From positions 41,705,076 to 41,769,075 of the forward strand of contig OZ022340.1 of NCBI GenBank assembly GCA_963989245.1: a DNA stretch of 64,000 bases. Reading direction: 5' to 3'. The notes beneath the pieces were generated by a model. It had not been told where the DNA came from. It searched no databases and saw nothing but the letters and a program-made list of their open reading frames with translations. Numbering within the stretch: the stretch's first letter is position 1; each line of letters begins with the position of its first letter. Below, piece by piece: positions 51,256 to 54,164 of this stretch. The DNA comes from Nansenia antarctica. Lineage: Eukaryota > Chordata > Actinopteri > Argentiniformes > Microstomatidae. The position numbers and the translations under genes are program-made.

Positions 51256-53465
51256 TACACACTCAACCATGTCCTTGTCTGTGCTGTAGCGTTCCTCCCC
51301 AGATGTGAAGGCGGAGATGTTTGAGCTGCTGTACCAGGTGCTACATCACAACTGGAGGTACTTCTTTAAAACCTCCATCCTGGCCAGCGTGCAGAAAGGA
51401 GTTGCAGAGGAAGCAATGGAGAACGAGGCCCAGTTCACTGCTGCCATGCAGGTGCGTGTGCCGTGCCCTCTCCCCCCGTCAAGTGTGCCCATCTGTGGGG
51501 TGTGTTTTGCCAAATCACCCCACATCACGTTGTGTGCTAGATCATTCCAAGCTCTTGCCACCGCTAAACACAACCAATTCTAGCACTAACATCAAGGTGA
51601 AGTCGAGATTGATCTAATGAAGTGGCCCCATGTATTTGGATTGACCATAGAGTTCCCTAGCGTAACTTTGAATGTGTCTCTCCCCCTCCAGGCTTTTGGA
51701 CAGTCTTTTCTGCAGCCAGACATCCACATCTTCAAACAGAACCTCTCTTACCTGGAGTCCCTCAACAGCAAGCACAAGCTGTACCACAGAGTGAGTAAAT
51801 ATCCCATATCATCCTCTTGCTTCTACCCCCATCTGTGGAGATGTGTGAGGATCTGATGGGTGTTAGCAATGTAGCTCCACTGATAAATGGAATTGTCACA
51901 ATATTCCATACCTGTCCAATCCTCTCAGAGCTTCACAAGTGTGTTGGAGGGTGGGGAAAAGGGGTAGCTTTGGATTTCAGGAACACTCTAAGTATCCATC
52001 AGTCTTTGGTGAAACAGCAAATTGGTTGCTCCACCAATTGGGGTAAACAACACAGAAACATGGTCTTTTGCTTTAGAAAAAGTAGTGTTTTTTTTTTGTT
52101 TTTTTTCAAAAGTCGAAGTCAAGTTTATTTCTAATCTAAAACTGACAGGTCGACAGTGTAGTGACATTTTTTAACTATGTTTTTAGGGCATTTCTGCTTT
52201 ATTGGGATAGAGACTGACAGGACAGATGGGGGAGAAAGAGGAGGGATGACCTGCAAGATAGGTCGATGGCCGGAATCAAACCAGGGAACACTGCAGTGAC
52301 GTGGCATGCGCCTTCGTGAGCTCTGTCACCCAGGCGTGGTGGTGTAGCCTCTTATCCATCAGACGGCCCTACAGCCATAGGCTCATTGTCTTGCCCTGTA
52401 CATGCTTCCTATGTTCCTATGGTTACGTAGGTAGTCATGGTTACGTAGGTTCCTATGGTTACGTAGGTAGTTCCTATGTTTACGTAGGTAGTCATGTACA
52501 TGCTTCCTATGTTCCTATGGTTACGTAGGTAGTCATGTACATGCTTCCTATGTTCCTATGGTTACGTAGGTAGTCATGTACATGCTTCCTATGTTCCTAT
52601 GTTTACGTAGGTAGTCATGTACATGCTTCCTATGTTCCTATGTTTACGTAGGTAGTCATGGTTACATCCTCTCAAAGCTAGGATTCTTGGCTTCGCGGCG
52701 GGTCAGCCAGTTAGCAGTTTCACAGATGGATTATAGATGATTCCTTATTCATTCATATTATTCATTCATTGAAAATTAACTGTACAAGTCTGTACCGTTG
52801 TCATAAACTTGGTGTGGTTGTTATAACCTTGATAACGGTAATGTTGTGGTAACACTTGTCTGGATTTCCAGAAGCTGTTCCGGACCTCTATGCTGTTCCA
52901 CTTCATCAACGTGCTCCTGCAGGTTCTACTCAACAAGAGTCACGACCTCCTCCAGGACGAGATCGCCCTAGCGGTCTACAACATGGCCTCTGTGGATTTT
53001 GAGGCCTTCTACTCAGTGTTCATGCCACAGTTCCTCAACGGCTGCCAGGGCGTCGATGCCAACCAACGAGCGGTGCTCAGTCGCAACTTCAAACTTGAGA
53101 GAGTAAGACTTAACACTAAAACAGCCGTGCCTTTTTACCTGCTAAAAGAGCCGCCTCGGCTAAAATGCTATTTACACACAACGACCGCTAGTTGGCCGCT
53201 TGTAAATTAGCTTGCTTCCAACACAGAAAAACTGCAAAATAGCTTTATACTAGCTTATCCTGAAGTGATATTGAAAATGTAAGGATACTGGGTGGTAGAA
53301 CGCACATATCTAGGAAAAGTCATGAAAGGAGAGTCCTGAAATTTGATCGAGTGCAACGGTATAACACTTTTTTTCTTCAAATGTCCCCTCATGGCTAATT
53401 AAGTGTTAACTAAAATAAATTTAAACCGGATTATGCAACAGTTTCTACCCCTGTTTGTACCCTCT

Positions 53466-53528
<63 letters not shown>

Positions 53529-54164
53529 TGCGTGCGTGTGTGTGGGGGAACATAAAAAGATTATACATCAATGATTTATTTTCAAACAATTGTTAGAACT
53601 AGAAATCTGTAATAGGAATAATGTAATTATTATTATAGTCAGGTAGTTTTAGGAACAATAACAAATTCCGATATTTCACATTGTTCCACTTTTTAAGTTC
53701 TGATTTCCAAATCACATCTATTTAACTTCAAACCGAGTTCAAGAGTTGATGTGGCCTTTTTTGGCTTTTGCTGATTCTAAACAATACAGTATGGTGTGTA
53801 TAATTGGGGGCGGCTGTGGCTCAGCCGGTAGAGCCGGCGTCTAATGATCGCAAGGTCGGCAGCTCACAGCGGATCGAATCCCGGCTGGCCATGTGTCAAA
53901 CGTCCTTGAGCGAGGCACTGAACCCCTAATTGCTCCAGGGTCACCTTCAATGGTGCCTAGAGCCTAAATGCATGTTGTTGTACTTTGTGCAATGACAACG
54001 CTTGAATCCCTTTCCCCCTTTCCTTTCCTAATGCTCTTTCTTTATGTTTCTCTCCCTCCCAGGACTTGCCCTCTTTCACTCAGAGCGTGCACAGACTGGT
54101 AAACGATCTGCGCTATTACAGGTTATGTAACAGCAGCCTGCCTACAGGCACCGTCAAGCTATAG
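2981..54164 (+). CDS. xpo6: Exportin-6 gene (17 exons, 5' part outside window)
   Basis: Exportin-6 is a karyopherin-beta family export receptor; in animals it binds RanGTP and carries profilin-actin complexes out of the nucleus. Seventeen + strand exons join through GT-AG introns with every codon phase agreeing, giving 759 complete codons plus a stop, from an exon entered in phase 2 to the C-terminal TGTVKL. Vertebrate XPO6 is about 1125 residues, so the N-terminal importin-beta/Ran-binding part lies upstream of the window. Recognition rests on long stretches matching vertebrate XPO6 as I know it, for example [19 protein letters not shown] and [18 protein letters not shown]. No exon has a frameshift or internal stop, so the gene looks functional. 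Introns run from 109 bp to 13.3 kb and most of the length is transposons. Exons 8 and 13 are followed by arrays of duplicated exon ends and splice donors. No promoter is in the window. Confidence 0.96.
3620..5360 (+). pseudogene. piggyBac (PGBD4-like) transposase, broken
   Basis: N-terminal acidic, Ser-rich part at 3620-4019. A likely intron follows (gtaaac at 4020, ttacag to 4204) filled with an ACTATTACACT repeat. Transposase core from 4205: [20 protein letters not shown], then in another frame [32 protein letters not shown] and [13 protein letters not shown] (a DDE-core region with the IDE motif). Frameshifts lie near 4590 and 5015. About 150 or more residues between CGTLRKNRG and the C-terminal Cys-rich finger ([10 protein letters not shown]...[10 protein letters not shown]) are missing. 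Family transposases are around 550-600 residues. Not expected to be active. Confidence 0.85.
5964..6209 (+). pseudogene. BED-finger N-terminus of a hAT transposase (GTF2IRD2/SCAND3-like type)
   Basis: Reads [20 protein letters not shown] then [20 protein letters not shown] and [10 protein letters not shown]: a C-x2-C...H zinc finger typical of the N-terminus of hAT transposases related to host GTF2IRD2 and ZBED genes. It stops at 6209 and the catalytic part is absent, so it is an internally deleted copy. Confidence 0.7.
6680..6808. mobile_element. MITE copy b
   Basis: Ends ggccgcgttcgtaaattcgc and gaatttacgaacgcgccc. Inserted within the hAT at 5686-6946, the innermost level of a four-level nest. 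The interior runs in the opposite orientation to copy a. Confidence 0.8.
8186..9498. other. xpo6 intron, no gene
   Basis: No exon recognised. The stretch starting taaagggacacttcac at about 8299 resembles a common fish repeat start. 8767-8786 holds gggttagggttaggg, too short to be telomeric. Confidence 0.4.
9499..9608 (+). CDS. xpo6: xpo6 exon 2
   Basis: Acceptor ccttgtag, donor gtacat, phase 0 in and 2 out. Encodes [20 protein letters not shown] and ends SVLN plus two bases of an Arg codon. Confidence 0.95.
9741..9790. repeat. (tattaaattg)n tandem repeat
   Basis: Short A/T tandem repeat between exons 2 and 3. Confidence 0.85.
9840..9918 (+). repeat. 26-bp minisatellite x3 upstream of exon 3
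   Basis: Three near-identical units of cttcttccattggcacacac agtcat, ending 24 bp before the exon 3 acceptor. Each unit carries a pyrimidine-rich start and a cacag, so it partly imitates a 3' splice site. Confidence 0.9.
9943..10051 (+). CDS. xpo6: xpo6 exon 3
   Basis: Acceptor ctctgtag, donor gtaagg, phase 2 in and 0 out. Encodes [15 protein letters not shown] and the acidic [12 protein letters not shown], which is strongly conserved in XPO6. A triplicated 26-bp repeat ends 24 bp before the exon. Confidence 0.96.
10214..10306 (+). CDS. xpo6: xpo6 exon 4
   Basis: Acceptor accatag, donor gtgagt, phase 0 to 0. Encodes [20 protein letters not shown] and ends HAFSTL. A LINE 3' end begins about 35 bp after the donor. 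Confidence 0.96.
10624..12714 (-). pseudogene. LINE reverse transcriptase fragment
   Basis: RT motifs in order on the minus strand: [19 protein letters not shown] (12539-12610 region), then after the inserted element [46 protein letters not shown] (catalytic YADD) and [15 protein letters not shown] frameshift near 11035 splits off the C-terminal part ([18 protein letters not shown]...[14 protein letters not shown]). The element cannot make a whole protein. CR1, L2 and Rex-type elements share these motifs and I cannot separate them. Confidence 0.85.
11885..12538. mobile_element. Inverted-repeat DNA element B, copy 1, in a LINE
   Basis: Ends tgtgtggtggcctgggaaaa and ttttcccaggccaccacaca form 20-bp or longer perfect inverted repeats. 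The element splits the reverse transcriptase coding sequence between LERL and the downstream NDQIKDF. About 650 bp with no transposase seen. The left and interior parts match 19064-19970. Confidence 0.87.
12739..13330. other. xpo6 intron, no gene
   Basis: Nothing recognisable as an exon or a defined element in this stretch. Confidence 0.35.
13331..13474. mobile_element. MITE copy c
   Basis: Ends ggctgcattcgtaaattcgc and gtatttacaaacacacccc, with the shared core accaagtcatttgattggac. Confidence 0.78.
13973..14281 (+). pseudogene. Transposon-derived coding fragment (DGPNVNWKF type)
   Basis: An open stretch reads [20 protein letters not shown], then [20 protein letters not shown] and a CGRGVTLHN piece. 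This matches, from memory, a widespread class of fish transposon-derived proteins, probably hAT-related. It lacks start and catalytic regions and is flanked by A/T-rich non-coding DNA. It could be a remnant or an exonised fragment; no host gene of this kind is expected inside xpo6. Confidence 0.5.
14526..14656. mobile_element. Short palindromic MITE
   Basis: Arms 14526-14570 (gagcaataatacccttgagg...) and 14611-14656 (...cctcaagggcattattgctt) are imperfect inverted repeats about 45 bp long around a 40-bp middle. Confidence 0.65.
14873..15026. mobile_element. Possible small inverted-repeat element
   Basis: Left gtgttccaaaatacattctt and right cacattttggaacataac are inverted. The element is short and has no coding content. 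Confidence 0.4.
15307..15357 (+). repeat. Short tandem repeat (ctactgctgccaatca)n
   Basis: Three units of about 17 bp, 160 bp before exon 5. Confidence 0.8.
15514..15583 (+). CDS. xpo6: xpo6 exon 5
   Basis: Short 70-bp exon with acceptor gcctcag and donor gtgagt, phase 0 in and 1 out. Encodes [19 protein letters not shown]. The upstream polypyrimidine tract is long (ctctctttctctc). Confidence 0.95.
15725..15965. mobile_element. Dispersed repeat with tagtctcgttttagtc-like phrases
   Basis: Many variants of ttttagtctcatcttagtct and tttagtcgccgaaaaca, a pattern common at the ends of fish DNA transposons. Boundaries are not clear. Confidence 0.4.
16402..19063 (-). mobile_element. Non-LTR retrotransposon, 5' part cut by element B
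   Basis: The 3' end at about 16402 shows the family tail (ttgtcattgctacagtacag... in window sense). It matches 58480-58523 and 62577-62634, where the tail is gacaataaagaccattcatt followed by CATT repeats. The coding part is 16750-19011. At 19064 the sequence switches to element B, and I could not find the missing 5' part beyond it. Confidence 0.85.
16750..19050 (-). CDS. LINE ORF2 (endonuclease C-terminal part plus reverse transcriptase)
   Basis: About 753 residues open without a frameshift. The partial APE-type endonuclease shows [11 protein letters not shown] and [12 protein letters not shown], the latter the C-terminal SDH motif. The RT domain follows: [51 protein letters not shown] and [12 protein letters not shown] (catalytic FADD). 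A C-terminal part with [20 protein letters not shown] and [20 protein letters not shown] is present. The reading frame continues upstream of the first Met ([16 protein letters not shown]) to the junction with element B, so the start is artificial. It would be a 5'-truncated but otherwise undamaged coding sequence, implying a fairly recent insertion. The same family is at 57300-58523. Confidence 0.88.
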   Translation of the reverse strand, partial: KCRPTYLPREFNAVLITCVYIAPSADSKVALARLYEVISSQQSTDPQAIHIIAGDFNHVDLKAVLPKFYQHVKCATRGEKTLDKVYTNIKRAYKASPLAHLGMSDHVSILLIPAYTTMGKSAPITTKTVRTWPEGSAPLQICLNDTLWQEYEHEDLEQYTSSVLNHIVNCTNSVTVDKRVRVYPNTKPWMTGKVQKRINERDNAFFAGKRTPLYSSTRANLKRGIKAAKAEHREKIEECLLSNDSRRMWQGVQQMTNFRANRLTAAEDDPLLAGKLNTFYARFDEGRTEVTTTQTPLSPALSSLTLTEHEVRRVLKAVDPRKASGPDGVLGRVLRDCADQLAGVFTNIFNQSLSQATVPPCLKTSTSIPVPKKSTVSCLNDYRPVALTPIIMKCFEKLVRAHILTRLPPNLDPYQFAYRAHRSTEDAIATTLHATLSHLERGNSYARLLFVDFSSAFNTILPDRLVTKLLDLGLSHSICAWIKDFLTDRPQRVRVGPHTSTALSLSTGSPQGCVLSPILYNLYTHDFTPVHPSNYIVKFADDTTVVGCISGGDEAAYRDEVEQLSKLCKVNNLLLNKSKTQEFIVDFRRKKSEIQPLLIDGESVERVSTLRFLGHHMRDDLAWKDNTKGTIKRAQQRLYTLRCLRKEHNKQEILVAFYHGAVESILTYGICNWFHSCTTAERNALQRVVRTAQKITGAPLPSLEELYNTRCLRRASKISRDPTHPGHVHFVRLPSNRRYRTPAAKTNRLKDCFYHRAVKALNTEKA
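19064..19970. mobile_element. Inverted-repeat DNA element B, copy 2, next to a LINE
   Basis: Starts tgtgtggcggcctgggaaaa and shares long stretches with copy 1 (cttgtgatgcggtgttagtc, cttctagttaagat, gcatcagtaaactgg). It contains a long (GT)n at 19309-19381. The right inverted end seen in copy 1 is not found here, so the end is uncertain. Confidence 0.7.
19309..19381 (+). repeat. (GT)n microsatellite
   Basis: About 36 uninterrupted GT units inside element B copy 2. Confidence 0.95.
19971..20700. other. xpo6 intron, no gene
   Basis: No exon or clear element recognised. The stretch could include 5' sequence of a retroelement. Confidence 0.3.
20730..21190 (+). mobile_element. Retroelement 3' end with (gattct)n tail
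   Basis: Ends gcaataaaaaaaacaattca followed by gattctgattctga, about 25 bp before the exon 6 acceptor. A tail of the same kind in reverse (tcagaatcagaatttatt) is at 34608. The 5' limit is not clear. Confidence 0.5.
21216..21375 (+). CDS. xpo6: xpo6 exon 6
   Basis: Acceptor gatcacag; donor gttggt is a weak match to consensus but is the only site that keeps the reading frame into exon 7. Phase 1 in and 2 out. Encodes [20 protein letters not shown] and the [13 protein letters not shown] segment (here SEYFIGDVF). Confidence 0.94.
21376..21890. other. xpo6 intron between exons 6 and 7
   Basis: Host intron; nothing else recognised except a short (ttg)n around 21714-21728. Confidence 0.6.
21891..21983 (+). 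CDS. xpo6: xpo6 exon 7
   Basis: Acceptor ttctctag, donor gtgagt, phase 2 to 2. Encodes [20 protein letters not shown] and ends KPDLID plus two bases of a Val codon. Confidence 0.95.
22154..22291 (+). repeat. TG-rich microsatellite abutting exon 8 acceptor
   Basis: (TG)n interrupted by TCTG and CGTG units, running to within 10 bases of the exon (tgtgttccag). It takes the place of an ordinary polypyrimidine tract. UG repeats are known binding sites for TDP-43 in other genes; its role here is inference. Confidence 0.92.
22301..22445 (+). CDS. xpo6: xpo6 exon 8, followed by donor-bearing repeat array
   Basis: Acceptor gttccag, donor aag|gtagtc, phase 2 in and 0 out. Encodes [18 protein letters not shown] and ends CGPLITAK. 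The acceptor follows about 145 bp of TG-rich repeat rather than a usual pyrimidine tract. The last 23 bases of the exon, with the donor and the start of the intron, are repeated in tandem directly downstream. The first donor was chosen because it gives the standard protein; later ones also keep the frame. Confidence 0.93.
22446..22754 (+). repeat. Tandem array of exon 8 end plus splice donor
   Basis: Six full units and a partial seventh, starting exactly at the native donor: 22446-22493, 22494-22541, 22542-22583, 22584-22631, 22632-22679, 22680-22727, then 22728-22754. Lengths are 48, 48, 42, 48, 48 and 48 bp. Each unit is gtagtcacacacacagaccc, agatatgag, then the last bases of the exon (cccactcaccactgccaag). 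The first four copies end AAG|GT like the native site; the fifth and sixth end ATG|GT. The exon 8 reading frame stays open through the array to a stop at 22857-22859. Confidence 0.95.
22755..23111. other. xpo6 intron, no gene
   Basis: Contains a short palindromic stretch (gtacatacacgtgtatgtac near 22776-22795). Nothing else recognised. Confidence 0.5.
23112..24487 (+). mobile_element. Degraded Tc1-like transposon
   Basis: Long inverted ends: gaaatttagaccagacatcg and gctacac...attgtaac on the left, mirrored by gttacaatttcaactgtgta and tgtctggtctaaatttcatg on the right. The middle is a decayed Tc1 transposase (see next entry). Confidence 0.82.
23425..24190 (+). pseudogene. Tc1 transposase pseudogene
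   Basis: Pieces in several frames with stops: [17 protein letters not shown] start near 23430, [18 protein letters not shown] (23742-23795), [13 protein letters not shown] (23808-23846; holds the first catalytic Asp), [18 protein letters not shown] (about 24098-24151; the second Asp). The glutamate region (normally SPDLNPIE) is lost, the sequence passing from DWPN into unrelated codons. Not functional. Confidence 0.8.
24613..24759 (+). CDS. xpo6: xpo6 exon 9
   Basis: Acceptor cttttag, donor gtcagt, phase 0 to 0, exactly 49 codons. Encodes [20 protein letters not shown] then [20 protein letters not shown]. The next intron is 13.3 kb. Confidence 0.95.
25675..25711. repeat. (TA)n microsatellite
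   Basis: Nearly pure TA repeat within the hAT element. Confidence 0.9.
25968..26590 (-). pseudogene. ZBED-like hAT transposase, partial
   Basis: BED zinc finger: [44 protein letters not shown] (C-x2-C...H-x4-H pattern). In a second frame come [16 protein letters not shown] and [20 protein letters not shown], the start of the hAT catalytic region with the D of CDSWTS. The sequence then runs into an inverted copy of the finger, so the rest of the transposase is missing. Host ZBED genes share this fold, but the flanking hAT ends show this is a transposon. Confidence 0.8.
28646..29824 (-). mobile_element. hAT element inside LINE ORF2
   Basis: Ends TAGGGTTGGGTATCGTTTGG and ttttcggtacccaaccCTA with a perfect 8-bp duplication ctaagaat (28638-28645, 29825-29832). 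It has (TA)n runs at 28759-28782 and 28912-28951 and a (TAA)n at 29515-29541. It carries only a BED-finger start on the minus strand. Confidence 0.9.
29340..29453 (-). pseudogene. BED-finger start of hAT transposase
   Basis: Reads [20 protein letters not shown] then [15 protein letters not shown]: the W...C-x2-C half of a BED finger. The His half and catalytic domain are absent. Confidence 0.65.
31554..32762 (-). CDS. LINE ORF1 with SGNH/GDSL-esterase-like domain
   Basis: 402 residues. The N-terminus has CxxC and a coiled-coil-like start ([20 protein letters not shown]). The middle is a Pro-rich region with a degenerate repeat of [11 protein letters not shown] (about residues 115-190) and a Pro run made by poly-G on the + strand. 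The C-terminal half (about 235-395) looks like an SGNH hydrolase: [12 protein letters not shown] (GxS block I), [13 protein letters not shown] (block III GxND) and [13 protein letters not shown] (block V DxxH). Esterase-type ORF1 proteins are known from CR1-group LINEs. Open throughout. Confidence 0.85.
   Translation of the reverse strand: MACQRCLELSFQVEEMKGRISNLHHIIITDIESTQTTTSTSKSPPVSPIPGVIHTAPISPGTWITVRKSSRTHDSSGANPHEALLLRNSFEALQSHQSTPKPKRARACTPTPRDHTPDPAPAPRDHTPGPTPAPRDHMPGPAPAPRDHTHGPAPAPRDHTHGPAPRDHTPVTTPAPETTCLAPPPPQRPHAPPLSLPLSHPGPPTGPSRHRQRRLQFASPPPPAPALLPPPPPPSVLVIGSSMVRHVVVPKAKTHCIPGAKVRDIAMAVPMLVKDAPPQVTSVIVHVGANDIGRERSEELKVDFRALIATVRGTGKTCIISGPFPSPRYGDTKYSRIRSLHLWLQGYCCLMQIPFIDNFTTFFNRSELFARDRFHPNRYGARLLSMSMDLAVRCHWPVPCQR
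32046..32105 (+). repeat. Poly-G tracts in LINE ORF1
   Basis: A run of about 20 G (32058-32080) followed by further G8-9 tracts. It encodes Pro on the minus strand and could form G-quadruplexes. Confidence 0.85.
32200..32440 (-). repeat. GC-rich minisatellite within LINE ORF1
   Basis: Tandem units of about 33 bp (gtgtggtctctaggggcggg variants) encode the repeated Pro-Arg-Asp-His motif of ORF1. Confidence 0.85.
32868..33024 (+). repeat. Minisatellite (ggtctagtaggggtagtggt)n
   Basis: About seven degenerate units of roughly 20 bp in the LINE 5' UTR between ORF1 and the 180-bp units. Confidence 0.88.
33025..33384 (-). repeat. Two tandem 180-bp units at LINE 5' end
   Basis: 33025-33204 and 33205-33384 are the same length and differ at only a few positions. 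They start gtagttagtagttcg and end aaagctatttatt. Position and layout recall tandem promoter units at the 5' end of some LINEs. Confidence 0.85.
33485..34080 (+). mobile_element. Tc1-like transposon fragment
   Basis: Left end ttttggctctacattcaaaa then aagtttggatg. It encodes [20 protein letters not shown], the N-terminal helix-turn-helix start of a Tc1/IS630-like transposase, with scattered later pieces ([17 protein letters not shown] region). The same end sequence recurs at 36780-37190 and 48940-51010. Confidence 0.65.
34090..36195 (+). mobile_element. tRNA-derived SINE split by an insertion
   Basis: The head at about 34095-34137 has an A box (tggtctagcaccg). The B box gggttcgaatccgg is at 36088-36101, followed by the SINE body and tail (ccaataaaataaaaaataat). 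About 1.9 kb (roughly 34140-36065) lies between the two boxes, so a later element inserted between them. The internal promoter is therefore broken. Confidence 0.7.
34140..36065. mobile_element. DNA element inserted in the SINE
   Basis: Ends tgtgacgcgatctgg (left, 34152) and catgacgtcacgtcaca (right) are a short inverted match. The target duplication could not be fixed. 34596-34780 holds a reverse-oriented retroelement tail (tcagaatcagaatttatt). No coding region was recognised. Confidence 0.45.
36385..36670 (+). repeat. Compound minisatellite (62-bp then 41-bp units)
   Basis: About three units containing gtctctgacacatccacacc, followed by four or five units of ctacctcctggagagtgttc ctggtctgtgggacagttgtt. 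The shorter unit is a shortened form of the longer one. Confidence 0.9.
36780..37190 (-). mobile_element. Tc1-like transposon fragment
   Basis: The minus strand encodes [20 protein letters not shown], related to the fragment at 33485. The end gatttcaaatccaaaccatt ggagtgtagagccaaaag matches the same terminal repeat family. Confidence 0.65.
37220..37310 (-). mobile_element. SINE-like scrap
   Basis: The stretch gggatgacatgcaggatcga resembles the SINE in reverse orientation at 52190-52330. Low information. Confidence 0.35.
37485..37976. mobile_element. Short DNA element next to exon 10
   Basis: Left cagggttcccacgggtcctt and right ggtgtgggaatcctg are inverted. The interior has repeated ccttgaaatccttgaaag phrases. 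It contains poly-C (about 25 bases near 37592-37612), (CT)n and (TA)n. It ends about 42 bp before exon 10. Confidence 0.65.
38019..38208 (+). CDS. xpo6: xpo6 exon 10
   Basis: Acceptor ccctccag, donor gtcagt, phase 0 in and 1 out. Encodes [18 protein letters not shown]. The segment after it ([19 protein letters not shown]) is a less conserved, Ser-rich part in the family. A transposon end lies about 40 bp before the exon. Confidence 0.95.
38318..38473 (+). CDS. xpo6: xpo6 exon 11
   Basis: Acceptor tccatag, donor gtcaga, phase 1 to 1. Encodes [20 protein letters not shown] then [20 protein letters not shown]. The preceding intron is only 109 bp. Confidence 0.95.
38578..38754. repeat. Near-perfect long hairpin (81-bp arms)
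   Basis: Arm 38578-38658 and arm 38674-38754 are inverted copies with a single mismatch (the gcacgaga/tctcgcgc position) around a 15-base spacer. It lies between exon 11 and the satellite. Confidence 0.95.
38755..38862. mobile_element. Transposon end preceding satellite
   Basis: Ends ggcgttactgtcaaaccctg, like the end near 1200-1218 (atgtcaagccctgcat). The satellite starts directly at its edge. The hairpin may be part of the same element. Confidence 0.4.
38861..39131. repeat. 18/14-bp satellite, segment 1
   Basis: Tandem actataccataagtaat plus a or c (18 bp), mixed with shorter actataccataat plus a or c (14 bp). Confidence 0.97.
39132..40659. mobile_element. hAT element in satellite, copy 1 (1528 bp)
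   Basis: Ends TAGGGATGCACGATATGC and atcgtgcatcccTA with a perfect 8-bp duplication ataataac (39124-39131, 40660-40667). No transposase coding region was found. Contains an inverted duplication (about 39799-39912 against 40326-40423) around a MITE. Confidence 0.9.
39918..40057. mobile_element. MITE copy d inside a hAT
   Basis: Ends ggctgcgttcgtaaattcgc and gaatttacgaacacagcc. It lies between the two arms of an inverted duplication in the hAT at 39132-40659, with the interior reversed relative to copies e and f. Confidence 0.8.
40660..40762. repeat. 18/14-bp satellite, segment 2
   Basis: Same units as segment 1, isolated between two hAT insertions. Confidence 0.97.
40763..41801. mobile_element. 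hAT element in satellite, copy 2 (1039 bp)
   Basis: Ends TAGGGGTGTAACGGATCACC and gtgatccgttacaccccTA with a perfect duplication aactatac (40755-40762, 41802-41809). Contains (TA)n and MITE copy e. No transposase; it is sister to 44634-45576. Confidence 0.92.
41372..41506. mobile_element. MITE copy e inside a hAT
   Basis: Ends gcgttcgtaaattcgctttg and gatttacgaacgcagcc. It sits at the same internal site as copy f in the sister hAT, so it was inserted before that family spread. Confidence 0.8.
41802..44633. repeat. 18/14-bp satellite, segment 3 (2.8 kb)
   Basis: The longest segment. The 18-bp and 14-bp units and the a/c endings occur in irregular order. Long open frames here on the minus strand (ITYGIV or YYLWYS repeats) come from the period being a multiple of three. 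Confidence 0.97.
44634..45576. mobile_element. hAT element in satellite, copy 3 (943 bp)
   Basis: Same family and orientation as copy 2, with duplication cactatac (44626-44633, 45577-45584). Near the right end about 27 bp present in copy 2 are missing between gatccg repeats. Confidence 0.92.
45195..45333. mobile_element. MITE copy f inside a hAT
   Basis: Ends ggccgcgttcgtaaattcgc and gatttacgaacgcagcc. Nearly identical to copy e and located at the same point in its host element. Confidence 0.8.
45577..47087. repeat. 18/14-bp satellite, segment 4
   Basis: Same units with some local variants (atatctataccat). It ends 190 bp before exon 12. Confidence 0.97.
47277..47391 (+). CDS. xpo6: xpo6 exon 12
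   Basis: Acceptor tcccctag, donor gtatgt, phase 1 in and 2 out. Encodes [20 protein letters not shown] and ends FLSMFT. It lies 190 bp after the end of the satellite array. Confidence 0.95.
47637..47808 (+). CDS. xpo6: xpo6 exon 13, followed by donor-bearing repeat array
   Basis: Acceptor gtggcag, preceded by a short (TG)n; donor gag|gtgaga; phase 2 in and 0 out. Encodes [20 protein letters not shown] and ends [12 protein letters not shown]. The last 45 or so bases, with the donor and a (CA)n start of the intron, are repeated thirteen times downstream. The first donor is the only one that avoids a stop codon. Confidence 0.95.
47809..48790 (+). repeat. Tandem array of exon 13 end plus splice donor
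   Basis: Thirteen copies of the exon 13 tail (catcctctccctctgcatgg to atcatagcagag), each followed by gtgag and a (CA)n of varying length. Copy donors start at 47883, 47951, 48037, 48100, 48168, 48250, 48326, 48389, 48457, 48540, 48619 and 48694. The last copy reads gagggg and has no GT. Spacing is 63 to 86 bp and mostly not a multiple of three. Confidence 0.96.
48842..48925. mobile_element. hAT end fragment
   Basis: Starts tagagcccaaccgatatgtc with cgata/atcgg phrases typical of hAT ends. Only one end is seen. Confidence 0.4.
49371..50415. mobile_element. Inverted-repeat DNA element (agggctttcacaccgg family)
   Basis: Ends agggctttcacaccggcaaa gaac and gttctttgtcggtgtgaaag ccct are inverted. 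No transposase and no clear target duplication. It contains a long hairpin at 49761-49900. Confidence 0.72.
49761..49900. repeat. Long imperfect hairpin (about 65-bp arms)
   Basis: Arm 49761-49826 (tgtagaaggaagcaatttac...) pairs with 49838-49900 (...gtaaattgcttttctaca), with an 11-base loop and a few mismatches or indels. Confidence 0.85.
51221..51251 (+). repeat. (CA)n microsatellite upstream of exon 14
   Basis: Pure CA repeat, 38 bp before the exon 14 acceptor. Confidence 0.92.
51290..51451 (+). CDS. xpo6: xpo6 exon 14
   Basis: Acceptor gtgctgtag, donor gtgcgt, phase 0 to 0, 54 codons. Encodes [20 protein letters not shown] then [20 protein letters not shown]. Confidence 0.95.
51692..51790 (+). 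CDS. xpo6: xpo6 exon 15
   Basis: Acceptor cccctccag, donor gtgagt, phase 0 to 0, 33 codons. Encodes [20 protein letters not shown] and ends KLYHR. Confidence 0.96.
52190..52335 (-). mobile_element. tRNA-derived SINE, reverse orientation
   Basis: Reads in reverse as a tRNA-like head (ggttTGATTCCGGCC, B-box-like) with the tail side tttattgggatagagactga. Inside the intron between exons 15 and 16. Confidence 0.55.
52425..52662 (+). repeat. Minisatellite of about 42 bp
   Basis: Units of catgcttcctatgttcctat ggttacgtaggtagt, about five copies with internal tacgtaggt repeats. Confidence 0.9.
52872..53102 (+). CDS. xpo6: xpo6 exon 16
   Basis: Acceptor gatttccag, donor gtaaga, phase 0 to 0, 77 codons. 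Encodes [20 protein letters not shown], then [18 protein letters not shown]. Confidence 0.96.
53103..53470. other. xpo6 intron, no gene
   Basis: Host intron between exons 16 and 17; nothing recognised before the (TG)n. Confidence 0.6.
53469..53545 (+). repeat. (TG)n microsatellite
   Basis: About 28 TG units with a few CG interruptions near the end. Confidence 0.94.
53806..54005 (+). mobile_element. tRNA-derived SINE next to exon 17
   Basis: The tRNA-like head gcggctgtggctcagccggt agagc (A box) and ggatcgaatcccggc (B box) are followed by a body with gcactgaacccctaattgct. A second copy of this family is at 58655. It ends about 60 bp before the exon 17 acceptor. Confidence 0.82.
54063..54164 (+). 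CDS. xpo6: xpo6 last coding exon
   Basis: Acceptor tccctcccag, phase 0 in; 33 codons and stop TAG at 54162-54164. Encodes [20 protein letters not shown] and ends PTGTVKL, the conserved XPO6 C-terminus. A SINE ends about 60 bp before the acceptor. Confidence 0.96.
   Translation, partial: DLPSFTQSVHRLVNDLRYYRLCNSSLPTGTVKL

Noticed and set aside
53806..53890. tRNA gene
   Set aside because: A and B boxes are present, but the cloverleaf is degraded and it continues into a SINE body shared with 58655.
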